A stretch of 64,000 nucleotides of DNA from an uncultured Prevotella sp. (GTDB lineage: Bacteria; Bacteroidota; Bacteroidia; Bacteroidales; Bacteroidaceae): contig CABUXJ010000009.1 of the NCBI GenBank assembly GCA_902495455.1, forward strand, positions 30,526 through 94,525, in the 5' to 3' direction. This document shows positions 23,046 through 31,721 of the stretch, piece by piece (position 1 is the first letter of the stretch; every line of letters starts with the position of its first letter). The position numbers and the translations under genes are program-made. The notes under the pieces are model-generated. The model was given only the letters and a program-made list of their open reading frames with translations, was not told the origin of the DNA and did no database searches.

Positions 23046-24236
23046 TTGACTACCGAAGAGTTTATATCCTTACACGCCGACGACGACGTGCGCCGGCTCG
23101 CCCTGAAGGCACGCCCGACGGACGACATCGACCTGCCCTTTGCCCTCGACCAGATAGCCGGGCGGCAGACGGCACGCCGCAAACTGCCGTCATGGGCCGC
23201 CACCGACGGCATCATCTATCCGCCTCATCTGTCTCTGGAACAGTGCTCGGGCGAACCGGCGGCACGCTACAAGGCCTCCGTGGCCACCCGCTTGGGACGC
23301 GGCGGTCTGCTCGTGGACATCACGGGAGGCTTCGGCGTCGACTTCTCCTACATGGCCCGTGAGTTCGACCGCGCCGTATATGTGGAGCGGCAGGAGCACC
23401 TGTGCCGCATCGCGGAGGCCAATTTCCGCCGGCTCGGGCTGGCGCAGGCCGTGACAGTATGCGGCGACGGGCCGCAACACGTCGCCTCGATGGACGGACG
23501 GGCGACGCTGATATATGCCGACCCGGCACGGCGTGACGGCCACGGGGGCCGGACATTCGCCATCAGCGACTGCACGCCGGACATCATCCCCATCGTCAGC
23601 ATGCTCCTCGACCACTCCCGCCACGTCATGCTCAAGCTCTCGCCGATGCTCGACTGGCGCAAGGCGGTGGACGACATCCGCCGGACCGGTGAGACGGTGA
23701 GCGAAGTCCACATCGTGGCGACGGCCGGAGAGTGCAAGGAGTTGCTGCTGGTCATCGGCCGCAAGACGGCCGACCGCCTGCGGATGTATTGCGTCAACGA
23801 CGACACCGTCGTCGACTATGATGTCTCCTCGGTCACGGACGGCTGTCCGACGGCCGCGGACGGCGACATCGTCCCGCCATGCTTTGTCTACGAGCCCAAC
23901 GCCGCCGTGATGAAGGCGGGATGCTTCGGTCTCGTCGCCACCCGCTACGGGGTGCGCCAGATCAGCCGCGACAGCCATCTGTTTGTCTCCCGCGACCTTG
24001 TCGGCGACTTCCCCGGCCGGCGCTTTGAGGTCACGGCGGTGACGTCGATGAACAAACGGGAACTCCGTCAGACGCTCGGCGGGCTGACCAAGGCCAACAT
24101 CACGGTCCGCAACTTTCCCATGACCACAGACACGCTGCGCCGACGGCTGAAGCTATCCGACGGCGGCGACATCTATATCATGGCCACCACGACGGCCGCC
24201 GGCGACCACATCCTCCTCGTCTGCAACAAAACATGA
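23046..24236 (+). CDS. THUMP-like / SAM-dependent methyltransferase-like protein
   Basis: 396-residue cytoplasmic protein with a class I methyltransferase fold. VDITGGFGVDFSYMA near residues 89-103 is motif I, AVYVERQEHL motif II, and IYADPARRDGHGG near 160 a DPAR-type motif close to that of RNA methyltransferases. The C-terminal 90 residues (NKRELRQTLGGLTKANITVR) match the THUMP-like domain of this Bacteroidetes family. It probably modifies RNA but the target is unknown. The start is TTG at 23046, as no ATG fits the family N-terminus. Confidence 0.85.
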   Translation: MTTEEFISLHADDDVRRLALKARPTDDIDLPFALDQIAGRQTARRKLPSWAATDGIIYPPHLSLEQCSGEPAARYKASVATRLGRGGLLVDITGGFGVDFSYMAREFDRAVYVERQEHLCRIAEANFRRLGLAQAVTVCGDGPQHVASMDGRATLIYADPARRDGHGGRTFAISDCTPDIIPIVSMLLDHSRHVMLKLSPMLDWRKAVDDIRRTGETVSEVHIVATAGECKELLLVIGRKTADRLRMYCVNDDTVVDYDVSSVTDGCPTAADGDIVPPCFVYEPNAAVMKAGCFGLVATRYGVRQISRDSHLFVSRDLVGDFPGRRFEVTAVTSMNKRELRQTLGGLTKANITVRNFPMTTDTLRRRLKLSDGGDIYIMATTTAAGDHILLVCNKT

Positions 24237-24257
24237 AGTCGCAGGATGACATAAAAA

Positions 24258-24287
24258 TGCCGGCCTTTCCTCACGGAAAAACCGGCA
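24258..24287. terminator. Bidirectional terminator between methyltransferase and ompA-like genes
   Basis: tgccgg (24258-24263) pairs with ccggca (24282-24287), with an inner tttcc/ggaaa pairing, between convergent genes and next to A-rich flanks. Confidence 0.7.
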
Positions 24288-24328
24288 CAAATTACTAATT
24301 TCGATTTATCTCTGTTATATTCTTTACT

Positions 24329-25471
24329 TTATTCGGCAGCGGGCTCTGTCACCGTCTCCTCGATGGTCTCGGTAACAGTCTTCTCTGCCTGGCCCTTGAC
24401 GATGACGCAACGGTTCTTGTCGTTGTCCTCGAAAGGCTGAACGGTGTCACCCTTGCTGTCGGTGACGATGCGTGAAGCGTCTGCTCCGTAGTCCTTGACC
24501 AAAGACTCCTTGTACTTGTCTGCACGCTGCTTGGCGTACTTGACGTTGAGCTTGGGATTGCCCGTGCCCTTGTCAGCATAGCCGACGACAGATATCGTAG
24601 CCTCCGGATATGACTTCAGGAAGTCTGCCACGCGCTGCATCTGAGCCTTCTCTCCTTCTGCGTCGGCTTCGCGCAACTTGTAGAAGCGCACTTCGTTCAG
24701 CTCCACCGGCACCTTCTTCTCTACCGTACGCTTGACCACGCGGGTCACGGGTTTCGGAGCGGGTTTCGGAGCGACGGGCTCTACCACGGGAGCGGGCTTC
24801 GGAGCGGGCTTGCGGTACTTGTGACCGAAGCGGTAGCTCAGACCGAGCGATGCGGTGATCATCCAGTCGTCGGTGTTGTTGTACTTGGAGTTGAAACGGT
24901 CATCCAGACTGTTGGCTGCCACTTCCAGCGCTACGCCGAAAGGCTTGGTCACGTTGGTCTCCAGACGGAGGCCGGCGCGGATGTTGTGGCTCAGACGGTT
25001 GCCGTCCCAGACGAGAGGCATGTTGAGGTCATGGTTGGCGGCTGCCATCTTGTTGGCGTCGTCGTTGCCCCAGGCGTTGGTCAGACCGATACCGCCGACG
25101 AATATCACGTTGAGGGGATGAGCGCCGTCGCCTTTATGGCAGACGAGGTTCGTCAGGTTGAGGAGCAGGTCCGCATTGGTCGTGATATAATTGTACTTGT
25201 AGTATCCCACATTGTCAAATCCGCTCTTCGACTCCCATCCACTCACGTGGAGACGTGCGCCGACCACGGGCGTGAAATAGTGGCCGAAAGAGATTGCGCC
25301 CATCGGCGTAATCAATTTGTCCATCTTGGCATCGGTCAGCGTGATCTGTCCGCCACCTTGCACTTCCAGGTAGCTATATGACTTCAGCTTCCCCTTGTCG
25401 CTCTCCTGTGCACTCACTACACCGGAAGTCAGCAGGCACATTGCTGCTGCAAACATTGTCTTTCTGTACAT
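24329..25471 (-). CDS. OmpA-family outer membrane protein
   Basis: 380-residue outer membrane protein. A signal peptide (MCLLTSGVVSAQ) is followed by an N-terminal beta-barrel of about 200 residues (SLGLSYRFGHKYRKP marks its end), a Pro/Ala/Lys-rich linker (KPAPKPAPVVEPVAPKP) and a C-terminal OmpA peptidoglycan-binding domain (ATISVVGYADKGTGNP, then YAKQRADKYKESLV and DKNRCVIV). It ties the outer membrane to the wall and is usually abundant. A - strand promoter box (TAATTTTG) lies at 25513-25520. Confidence 0.93.
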   Translation of the reverse strand: MYRKTMFAAAMCLLTSGVVSAQESDKGKLKSYSYLEVQGGGQITLTDAKMDKLITPMGAISFGHYFTPVVGARLHVSGWESKSGFDNVGYYKYNYITTNADLLLNLTNLVCHKGDGAHPLNVIFVGGIGLTNAWGNDDANKMAAANHDLNMPLVWDGNRLSHNIRAGLRLETNVTKPFGVALEVAANSLDDRFNSKYNNTDDWMITASLGLSYRFGHKYRKPAPKPAPVVEPVAPKPAPKPVTRVVKRTVEKKVPVELNEVRFYKLREADAEGEKAQMQRVADFLKSYPEATISVVGYADKGTGNPKLNVKYAKQRADKYKESLVKDYGADASRIVTDSKGDTVQPFEDNDKNRCVIVKGQAEKTVTETIEETVTEPAAE

Positions 25472-25706
25472 TTGTTTTTAAGTTTATTATGTGTTAATTA
25501 ACGTCTTGTGGACAAAATTATGTCATATTATTGAAAAAACCAAATTTTACGACGTTTTTTTTAACCGCATTATTGGTGTCCGGTAAATAATTTCGGATTT
25601 TTCCGGCATCGGGAATGATTCGCCACAGCAGGGTCGCAACACTGCAAAATTTCCTTCACCCGCCGGCTCCTCCCATTTGGAGAAAGGTCGGAAGGGCCCC
25701 CTGTCC

Positions 25707-26094
25707 TGTCATAATAATATCAAATATTTAACACTTCGTTTTCCCGAAGTTTAAACGGAATTAAGCAAATATCTTGACAATTCCGCTCCGTTTCCAACCG
25801 TCGCCCGACCCATTTCCGACCAACGGGGCCCTTACGGGGTTGCAACGGGCACGCCGTTGTCTTCCAACGGGGCCGCCGCGGTGATGCAACAGCGGCCCCG
25901 TTGCAACGTCGCGGGGCCCTTACGGCAAACCGCTAAAATCTCCATCAGAAAGCCACTACACGTAAGTTTCTCTGTAACAGCAACTTGCGAAAACCGCTCA
26001 AAAATCGCAAATTTTGACCCGAAAGTCAGAAAATGCAGAGCCACGCGGATTTTGCGAGCGTTTTGTCAGGATAATTCCGAGTTTTTAACACTTC
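25707..26094 (+). repeat. GC-core element B (388 bp)
   Basis: Non-coding element that aligns along its whole length with element E (63453-63840), also 388 bp. Both start tgtcataataatatcaaa, carry ttaacacttc near the left end, a GC-rich core of interlocking hairpins (caacggggccgc with gcggccccgttg), the block gtaagt then acagcaactt, and end gttttgtcaggata then cgagtttttaaca. Confidence 0.9.
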
Positions 26095-26166
26095 ATCATC
26101 ATGTCACATGACGGCCCATTCGATATGGCAGATGTTATATGGCAGAACATTTTCCCTTCATCTCGC

Positions 26167-26202
26167 AGGCACCCTCCCCTTGGGGAGGGCCGGGGTGGGG
26201 CC
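26167..26202 (-). repeat. GC-rich hairpin repeat, family P (inverted)
   Basis: caccctccccttggggaggg then ccggggtggggcc, reverse complement of the copies at 7747 and 27482. Confidence 0.85.
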
Positions 26203-26333
26203 GGTACCACGCGACGGGTCGCTACTTTTCGACATTTTCTTCGGTCGTTGAACGATATTCGAAAATAATGTTTATCTTTGCAAGTAATTTGACGAAAGCA
26301 AGACAGCGTTTATAACAGACAAACCGGACCGAA

Positions 26334-27482
26334 ATGTCACCAATAGAGATAAGAAAAGTAGAAAACAGGAAGGACCTCGAGACCTTTATACAGTTTCATT
26401 ATGACCTTTACCGCGGCGACGCATACGACGTGCCAAACCTCCACAGCGACGAGGTCAACACGTTGAGCAAGGACAGAAACGCGGCTTTCGACTTTTGCGA
26501 GGCCGAATATTTCATGGCCTTCCGCGACGGACACATCGTCGGCCGCGTGGCCGCCATCATCAACCGGAAAGCCAACGAGCGCTGGGGACGCAAGAGCGTG
26601 CGCTTCGGATGGATAGACTTCATCGACGACATCGAGGTGTCGACATCGCTGCTGCGGGCCGTCGAAGACTGGGGACGGGAGCGCGGCATGACCGAGATCG
26701 TCGGACCGTTAGGATTCACGGACATGGACCCCGAGGGAATGCTCATCAAGGGTTTTGACCAGCTCGGCACACAGGCCACGCTCTACAACTATCCCTACTA
26801 CCCCGAGCACATGGAGCGCATGGAGGGATGGCGCAAGGACAACGACTATGTGGAATACAAGCTCTATGTCCCCGACGTCATACCGGAGAAGTATCGCAAG
26901 ATAGCCGAGATGATCACGACGCGCTACAGCCTCCACGTGAAGAAACTCAAGAAGAAAGACGTCTTCGAAGGCGGCTACGGACAGAAGATATTTGAAGTCA
27001 TCAACGAGACCTTCGGACATCTCTACGGATACTCCCAGCTCAGCCAACGACAGATAGACCAGTATGTCAACATGTATCTGCCGATGGCAGACCTCAATCT
27101 GGTGACGCTCATCGAAGACCGCAACACTCCCGACAACAAGGTCGTCGGCGTGGGCATCACCATACCGTCGCTGGCACACGCCCTGCAGCGCTGCCGCAAC
27201 GGACGGCTACTGCCTTTCGGATGGTGGCACGTGCTGAGAGCGCTGAAGTTTCACAAGACCGACGTCGTCGACCTGCTCCTTGTCGGCATATTGCCCGAAT
27301 ACAGAGCCAAAGGAGCCAACGCCCTGCTCTTCTACGACCTCATCCCGTGGTATCAGAAGTACGGATTTAAGTGGGGCGAGACACACGTCGAGATGGAGAC
27401 CAACGAGAAGGTACAGAGCCAGTGGCAGTATCTCGAACGCGAATGTCACAAGCGCAGAAGGTGCTACGTGAAGGATATTTAG
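26334..27482 (+). CDS. GNAT-like N-acetyltransferase family protein
   Basis: 382-residue cytoplasmic protein of a conserved Bacteroidetes family annotated as GNAT-like. The N-terminal part (EYFMAFRDGHIVGRVAAIIN) has the strand pattern of an acetyltransferase, and VDLLLVGILPEYRAKGANAL near residue 310 resembles the acetyl-CoA binding loop (Q/RxxGxA-like RAKGA). The acceptor is unknown. A promoter box (TATCTTTG, 26272-26279) lies 55 bases before the ATG. A family P repeat begins directly at the stop codon. Confidence 0.8.
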   Translation: MSPIEIRKVENRKDLETFIQFHYDLYRGDAYDVPNLHSDEVNTLSKDRNAAFDFCEAEYFMAFRDGHIVGRVAAIINRKANERWGRKSVRFGWIDFIDDIEVSTSLLRAVEDWGRERGMTEIVGPLGFTDMDPEGMLIKGFDQLGTQATLYNYPYYPEHMERMEGWRKDNDYVEYKLYVPDVIPEKYRKIAEMITTRYSLHVKKLKKKDVFEGGYGQKIFEVINETFGHLYGYSQLSQRQIDQYVNMYLPMADLNLVTLIEDRNTPDNKVVGVGITIPSLAHALQRCRNGRLLPFGWWHVLRALKFHKTDVVDLLLVGILPEYRAKGANALLFYDLIPWYQKYGFKWGETHVEMETNEKVQSQWQYLERECHKRRRCYVKDI

Positions 27483-27534
27483 GGGCCCGGCCCCACCCCG
27501 GCCCTCCCCAAGGGGAGGGTGCCTGCGAGGTGAG
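27482..27534 (+). repeat. GC-rich hairpin repeat, family P
   Basis: ggggcccggccccaccccgg followed by ccctccccaaggggaggg and tgcctgcgaggtgag, beginning at the last base of the upstream gene's stop codon. Confidence 0.85.
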
Positions 27535-27627
27535 ACATGATCTTCACGATAGTAATGCTATATAACAAGATATAAACTTAATAAATACCCCATAGGTCTT
27601 TCCCTATAAAAAGAGAACCGCAACTCA

Positions 27628-27697
27628 CTCCCCCCTTGGGGGAGTCGGAGGTGGCCATTCCGCAGTTCTCTCCCCCTTGGGGGAGCCGGAGGGGGCC
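27628..27697 (-). repeat. Two inverted copies of hairpin family Q before parE
   Basis: Two head-to-tail copies of ctcccccttgggggag with flanking ccggaggggg. Forward copies lie at 37002-37046, 37277-37319, 38410-38453 and 46711-46749. Confidence 0.8.
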
Positions 27698-27702
27698 TAA
27701 AT

Positions 27703-29649
27703 ATGACTGACGAACTACAACCCATCGTCGAATACACCGACGACAACATCCGGCACCTGTCGGACATGGAGCACGTGCGCACCCGGCCCGGTATGTACAT
27801 CGGCCGTCTGGGCGACGGACAGCTGCCCGAAGACGGCATATACGTATTGTTGAAGGAGGTGACGGACAACTCCATCGACGAATTCAAGATGAACGCCGGC
27901 AACCGCATCGAGATTGACATCAAGGACAACCTCCGCGTCTCCGTGCGCGACTACGGCCGCGGCATCCCTCAGGGCAAACTGATAGAAGCCGTGAGCGTGC
28001 TCAACACCGGCGGCAAATACGACTCGAAGGCTTTCAAGAAGAGCGTCGGACTCAACGGTGTCGGTGTCAAGGCCGTCAACGCGCTCAGCACCCACTTTGA
28101 GGTGGCCTCGTTCCGCGACGGCAAGGTGAGACGTGCCGTCTTCGAGCGGGGTGTGCTCAAGAGTGACGTGACCGAAGACTCGGAAGACGAGAACGGCACA
28201 TATATATACTTTGAACCCGACGACACGCTCTTCCTCAACTACTCGTTCCACAACGACATCGTCGAGACCATGCTCCGCAACTACACCTATCTCAACACGG
28301 GGCTTGTCATCATGTACAACGGCCGGCGCATCATCAGCCGCCACGGACTCAAGGACCTGCTCAACGACACGATGACCAACGACGGCATCTATCCCATCAT
28401 TCACCTCAAGGGCGAGGACATCGAAATAGCCTTCACCCACACGGGACAGTATGGTGAGGAATACCACTCGTTCGTCAACGGCCAGCACACCACGCAGGGA
28501 GGTACCCATCAGAGCGCTTTCAAGGAGCACATAGCCAAGACGATAAAGGAATTCTACGGCAAGAACCTCGAATACACGGACATCCGCAACGGACTCGTGG
28601 GCGCCATCGCGCTCAACGTCGAGGAGCCGATGTTCGAAAGCCAGACCAAGATCAAGCTCGGCTCACTCACAATGGAGCCGGGTGGCGGCGTGAGCGTCAA
28701 CAAATATGTCGGCGACTTCATCAAGAACGAGGTGGACAACTATCTCCACAAGCACGCCGACGTGGCCGAAGTGATGCTCCAGAAGATACAGGAGAGCGAG
28801 AAAGAGCGCAAGGCTATGGCCGGCGTGACCAAGCTGGCACGCGAGCGCGCCAAGAAAGCCAATCTCCACAACCGCAAGCTGCGCGACTGCCGCATACACT
28901 TCAGCGATGTCAAAAACGACCGGAAGGAGGAGAGCTCGATATTCATCACCGAGGGAGACTCGGCCAGCGGAAGCATCACCAAGAGCCGCGACGTCAACAC
29001 GCAGGCCGTGTTCTCGTTGCGCGGAAAGCCGCTCAACTCCTTCGGACTGACCAAAAAGGTGGTCTACGAGAACGAGGAGTTCAATCTCCTGCAGGCCGCG
29101 CTCGACATCGAGGAAGGCCTCGACACGCTCCGCTACAACAAAGTCATCGTCGCGACGGATGCCGATGTCGACGGCATGCACATCCGTCTGCTCATCATCA
29201 CGTTCTTCCTGCAGTTCTTCCCCGACCTCATCAAGAAGGGTCACGTCTATGTCCTGCAGACACCGCTGTTCCGCGTGCGCAACCGTCGCACGAAGATCAA
29301 GAACAAACAGGTGCTCGCCGAGGCCGCCGCGAAGCCGGAGCAGAAGAAGAGCGACTTCATCACACGCTACTGTTACAGCGAGGAGGAGCGCGTCAATGCC
29401 ATCGAAGCGCTTGGCCCCGACCCTGAGATAACACGATTCAAAGGTCTCGGTGAGATTTCACCGGAGGAATTTGTCAACTTCATCGGCCCCGACATGCGCC
29501 TCGAGCAGGTGACGCTCCACAAGACCGACCAGGTGCAGAAGCTCCTCGCCTACTACATGGGAAAGAACACACCGGAGCGCCAGAACTTCATCATCGACAA
29601 CCTCGTGGTCGAAGAAGACCGCCCGGAAGAGGAGGAAGAACGTTTTTAG
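27703..29649 (+). CDS. parE: DNA topoisomerase IV subunit B (ParE)
   Basis: ATPase subunit of a type IIA topoisomerase that decatenates daughter chromosomes. The 648-residue protein shows [12 protein letters not shown], the GHKL ATP site ([15 protein letters not shown]), the TOPRIM motifs EGDSASGS and [12 protein letters not shown], and [13 protein letters not shown] near the end. The [20 protein letters not shown] stretch fits ParE better than GyrB of Bacteroidetes. The acidic tail ([12 protein letters not shown]) is normal. It starts only a few bases after two family Q hairpins, so its leader must be short or include them. Confidence 0.93.
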   Translation: MTDELQPIVEYTDDNIRHLSDMEHVRTRPGMYIGRLGDGQLPEDGIYVLLKEVTDNSIDEFKMNAGNRIEIDIKDNLRVSVRDYGRGIPQGKLIEAVSVLNTGGKYDSKAFKKSVGLNGVGVKAVNALSTHFEVASFRDGKVRRAVFERGVLKSDVTEDSEDENGTYIYFEPDDTLFLNYSFHNDIVETMLRNYTYLNTGLVIMYNGRRIISRHGLKDLLNDTMTNDGIYPIIHLKGEDIEIAFTHTGQYGEEYHSFVNGQHTTQGGTHQSAFKEHIAKTIKEFYGKNLEYTDIRNGLVGAIALNVEEPMFESQTKIKLGSLTMEPGGGVSVNKYVGDFIKNEVDNYLHKHADVAEVMLQKIQESEKERKAMAGVTKLARERAKKANLHNRKLRDCRIHFSDVKNDRKEESSIFITEGDSASGSITKSRDVNTQAVFSLRGKPLNSFGLTKKVVYENEEFNLLQAALDIEEGLDTLRYNKVIVATDADVDGMHIRLLIITFFLQFFPDLIKKGHVYVLQTPLFRVRNRRTKIKNKQVLAEAAAKPEQKKSDFITRYCYSEEERVNAIEALGPDPEITRFKGLGEISPEEFVNFIGPDMRLEQVTLHKTDQVQKLLAYYMGKNTPERQNFIIDNLVVEEDRPEEEEERF

Positions 29650-29650
29650 A

Positions 29651-29814
29651 AGTTAAAGGAGTTATCGCTCCCTGCGGTCGCTCAGAAGTTAAAGACAATA
29701 GCAGACATAAAGACTTGGAAGTGTTTTTACGATAAACATTCTTCCGTTATATCTTTATGTCTGCTATTGTCTTTAACTTCTGAGCAACCGCAGGGAGCGA
29801 TAACTCCTTTAACT
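29651..29814. repeat. 63-bp-arm palindrome between parE and vanZ
   Basis: Arms 29651-29713 and 29752-29814 are reverse complements with one mismatch in 63 bases; the loop is 38 bases. The arms contain agttaaaggagttatcgctc and agacaatagcagacataaag. It lies between convergent genes, so it may end transcription from both sides. Confidence 0.95.
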
Positions 29815-29829
29815 CCTCTCTCTACTCCT

Positions 29830-30219
29830 TTACAGAAACCTCCTCCGGAAGAAAAACATCCCTCCCACGGCAGCCAGCATGACGCCCACCGCGTTGGCCG
29901 CGAGATCAAACCAGTCGCCGCTGCGACGTCCGTCGGTGCAATATTCCTGAAGCAGTTCGATGACGCCGCTCATGACGATGGGGGCCAGCCACGCAAACAA
30001 AAAGAGACGCCGACGGTCGGCAACACGGTGACGACGGAAGTATTCGCCCCAGATGACGGCACAAGTGCCGCCATACATCACGATGTGCGTCCACTTGTCG
30101 ATGAAGGCCACGTTGTCCAGTTCCGTCTTGGGAGGAGTGAAGAACGACAGATACCAGACAACACAGATGAGCAGCGACGAAAGCGGGTAGTTTCTTACTG
30201 TTTGATACAAATATTTCAT
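29830..30219 (-). CDS. VanZ-family membrane protein
   Basis: 129-residue integral membrane protein with four hydrophobic segments. The VanZ pattern is present: SFFTPPKTELDN, then DKWTHIVMYGG, GVIELLQEYCTDGRRSGDWF and DLAANAVGVML. VanZ relatives are linked to teicoplanin tolerance in Gram-positives, but their role in Bacteroidetes is unknown. It is divergent from the NSS transporters, with back-to-back promoter boxes at 30240-30247 (-) and 30260-30267 (+). Confidence 0.9.
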   Translation of the reverse strand: MKYLYQTVRNYPLSSLLICVVWYLSFFTPPKTELDNVAFIDKWTHIVMYGGTCAVIWGEYFRRHRVADRRRLFLFAWLAPIVMSGVIELLQEYCTDGRRSGDWFDLAANAVGVMLAAVGGMFFFRRRFL

Positions 30220-30239
30220 ATTAGCTTCCTATTTTGGCG

Positions 30240-30267
30240 CAAAAGTAAGAATTATTTTATACTTTTG
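30240..30267. promoter_or_regulatory. Back-to-back promoter boxes for vanZ and NSS transporters
   Basis: TACTTTTG occurs on the - strand at 30240-30247 and on the + strand at 30260-30267, each matching TAnnTTTG and facing away from the other. Confidence 0.6.
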
Positions 30268-30319
30268 CAACTGATTCTACCACAAATTAAAATAACCGGC
30301 ATATTACGGAGATATCACA

Positions 30320-31681
30320 ATGGAACATTCTGAAAGAGCAAGTTTCGGCAGCAAGATAGGCATTGTCCTCGCAACAGCAGGCTCGGCAGTCGGCCTTGGC
30401 AACGTCTGGCGCTTCCCATACATGACAGGAGAGAACGGCGGAGCCGCGTTCATATTCATCTATGTGGCCTGCGTGCTGCTGCTCGGCATACCGTGCATGG
30501 TGAGCGAATTTATCATCGGCCGCCACGCCCAGGCCAACACGGCCCGCGCCTACGGGCTCATGGGCGGCGGCAACGGATGGAGGGCAGTGGGCTATCTCGG
30601 CGTGCTGACGGGCTTTCTCATCACGGGCTACTATGCCGTCGTCTCGGGCTGGTGTCTGCAATACATCTGCGCATCGCTCTTGGGACACCTCAACGGCGAC
30701 CCGGACTACATCCGCAGCTACTTCGCCGACTTCTCCCAAAGCCCCGTCAAACCCATCATCTGGACCGTGGTCTTTCTCGTCATCACCCATACGGTCATCG
30801 TCCGCGGTGTCCGTCGGGGCATTGAGCGAGCGTCAAAGATGATGATGCCGACGCTCTTTATCCTGTTGCTCATCATCGTCGGCGCATCATGCATGCTGCC
30901 GGGAGCCGGCCGCGGCATCGAGTTCCTGTTTCGCCCGGACTTCAGCAGCGTCGACAGAGACGTCTTCCTCGGCGCTCTCGGCCAGTCGTTCTATTCGCTC
31001 AGCATCGCTATGGGCTGCATCTGCACCTACGCATCCTACTTCAAGCGCAGCACCAACCTGTCGGCCGCAGCCGTACAGATCAGCGTCATCGACTGCGTGG
31101 TGGCCATCCTGGCCGGCCTGATGATATTCCCCGCGGCCTTCTCTGTGGGCGTCAGTCCCGACAGCGGCCCGTCGCTCATCTTCATCACCCTGCCCAACGT
31201 CTTCCGCGAAGCGTTCGCGGCAATGCCGTTGGTGGGCTATGTGGTGTCGCTCCTGTTCTACGCCCTGCTGTCGCTTGCGGCCCTGACGTCGCTCATCTCG
31301 CTCCACGAGGTCAGCACGGCGTTCCTCCACGAGGAGCGGAAGATGTCGCGCCGCGCGGCCGCATGGACGGTGACGGTGACCTGTTCGGTGATCGGCGCGT
31401 TGTGCTCACTGTCCCTCGGCGGTTCGGACGGGCTGCAGGTCTTCGGCCGTCCGCTGTTTGACGTGTTCGACTTCGTCACCGGCCAGATATTCCTGCCCGT
31501 CGGCGGTTTCCTCACCTGCCTCTTCATCGGCTGGGCCGTACCCAAAGACATCGTGCGGGACGAGTTCACCAACGGCGGCACACTACGCGGCAGTCTCTTC
31601 GGACTCTATTTCCTCAGCGTGCGCTACGTCTGCCCCGTCTGCATACTCGCGATATTCCTCCATCAGATGGGCATCATCTGA
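30320..31681 (+). CDS. Sodium-dependent transporter, NSS/SNF family (copy 1)
   Basis: Inner-membrane Na+ symporter of the neurotransmitter:sodium symporter family, probably for amino acids. 453 residues with about eleven membrane helices. The family signature VGLGNVWRFPYMTGENGG near residues 24-41 contains the Na+ and substrate sites in helix 1, and GVSPDSGPSLIFITLPNVF is conserved in the helix 7-8 region. It is followed at 40 bases by a paralogue of identical length, indicating tandem duplication and probable co-transcription. Confidence 0.93.
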   Translation: MEHSERASFGSKIGIVLATAGSAVGLGNVWRFPYMTGENGGAAFIFIYVACVLLLGIPCMVSEFIIGRHAQANTARAYGLMGGGNGWRAVGYLGVLTGFLITGYYAVVSGWCLQYICASLLGHLNGDPDYIRSYFADFSQSPVKPIIWTVVFLVITHTVIVRGVRRGIERASKMMMPTLFILLLIIVGASCMLPGAGRGIEFLFRPDFSSVDRDVFLGALGQSFYSLSIAMGCICTYASYFKRSTNLSAAAVQISVIDCVVAILAGLMIFPAAFSVGVSPDSGPSLIFITLPNVFREAFAAMPLVGYVVSLLFYALLSLAALTSLISLHEVSTAFLHEERKMSRRAAAWTVTVTCSVIGALCSLSLGGSDGLQVFGRPLFDVFDFVTGQIFLPVGGFLTCLFIGWAVPKDIVRDEFTNGGTLRGSLFGLYFLSVRYVCPVCILAIFLHQMGII

Positions 31682-31721
31682 CATCCACAACCGCCCCAAC
31701 CACATTTATTATATATAAGAC

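Larger units (their letters stand above)
25472..26333. other. 862-base gene-free region
   Basis: Holds the ompA-like promoter (25513-25520), GC-core element B (25707-26094), an inverted family P hairpin (26167-26202) and the promoter of the GNAT-like gene (26272-26279). I see no protein gene; the small open frames are reads through the repeat. Confidence 0.75.

Noticed and set aside
27715..28530. 271-codon open frame opposite parE
   Set aside because: Antisense shadow of a clear topoisomerase gene with no recognisable domain.
29830..30219. Glycopeptide-resistance vanZ
   Set aside because: VanZ-like proteins are widespread and no other resistance gene is present; kept only as a family name.
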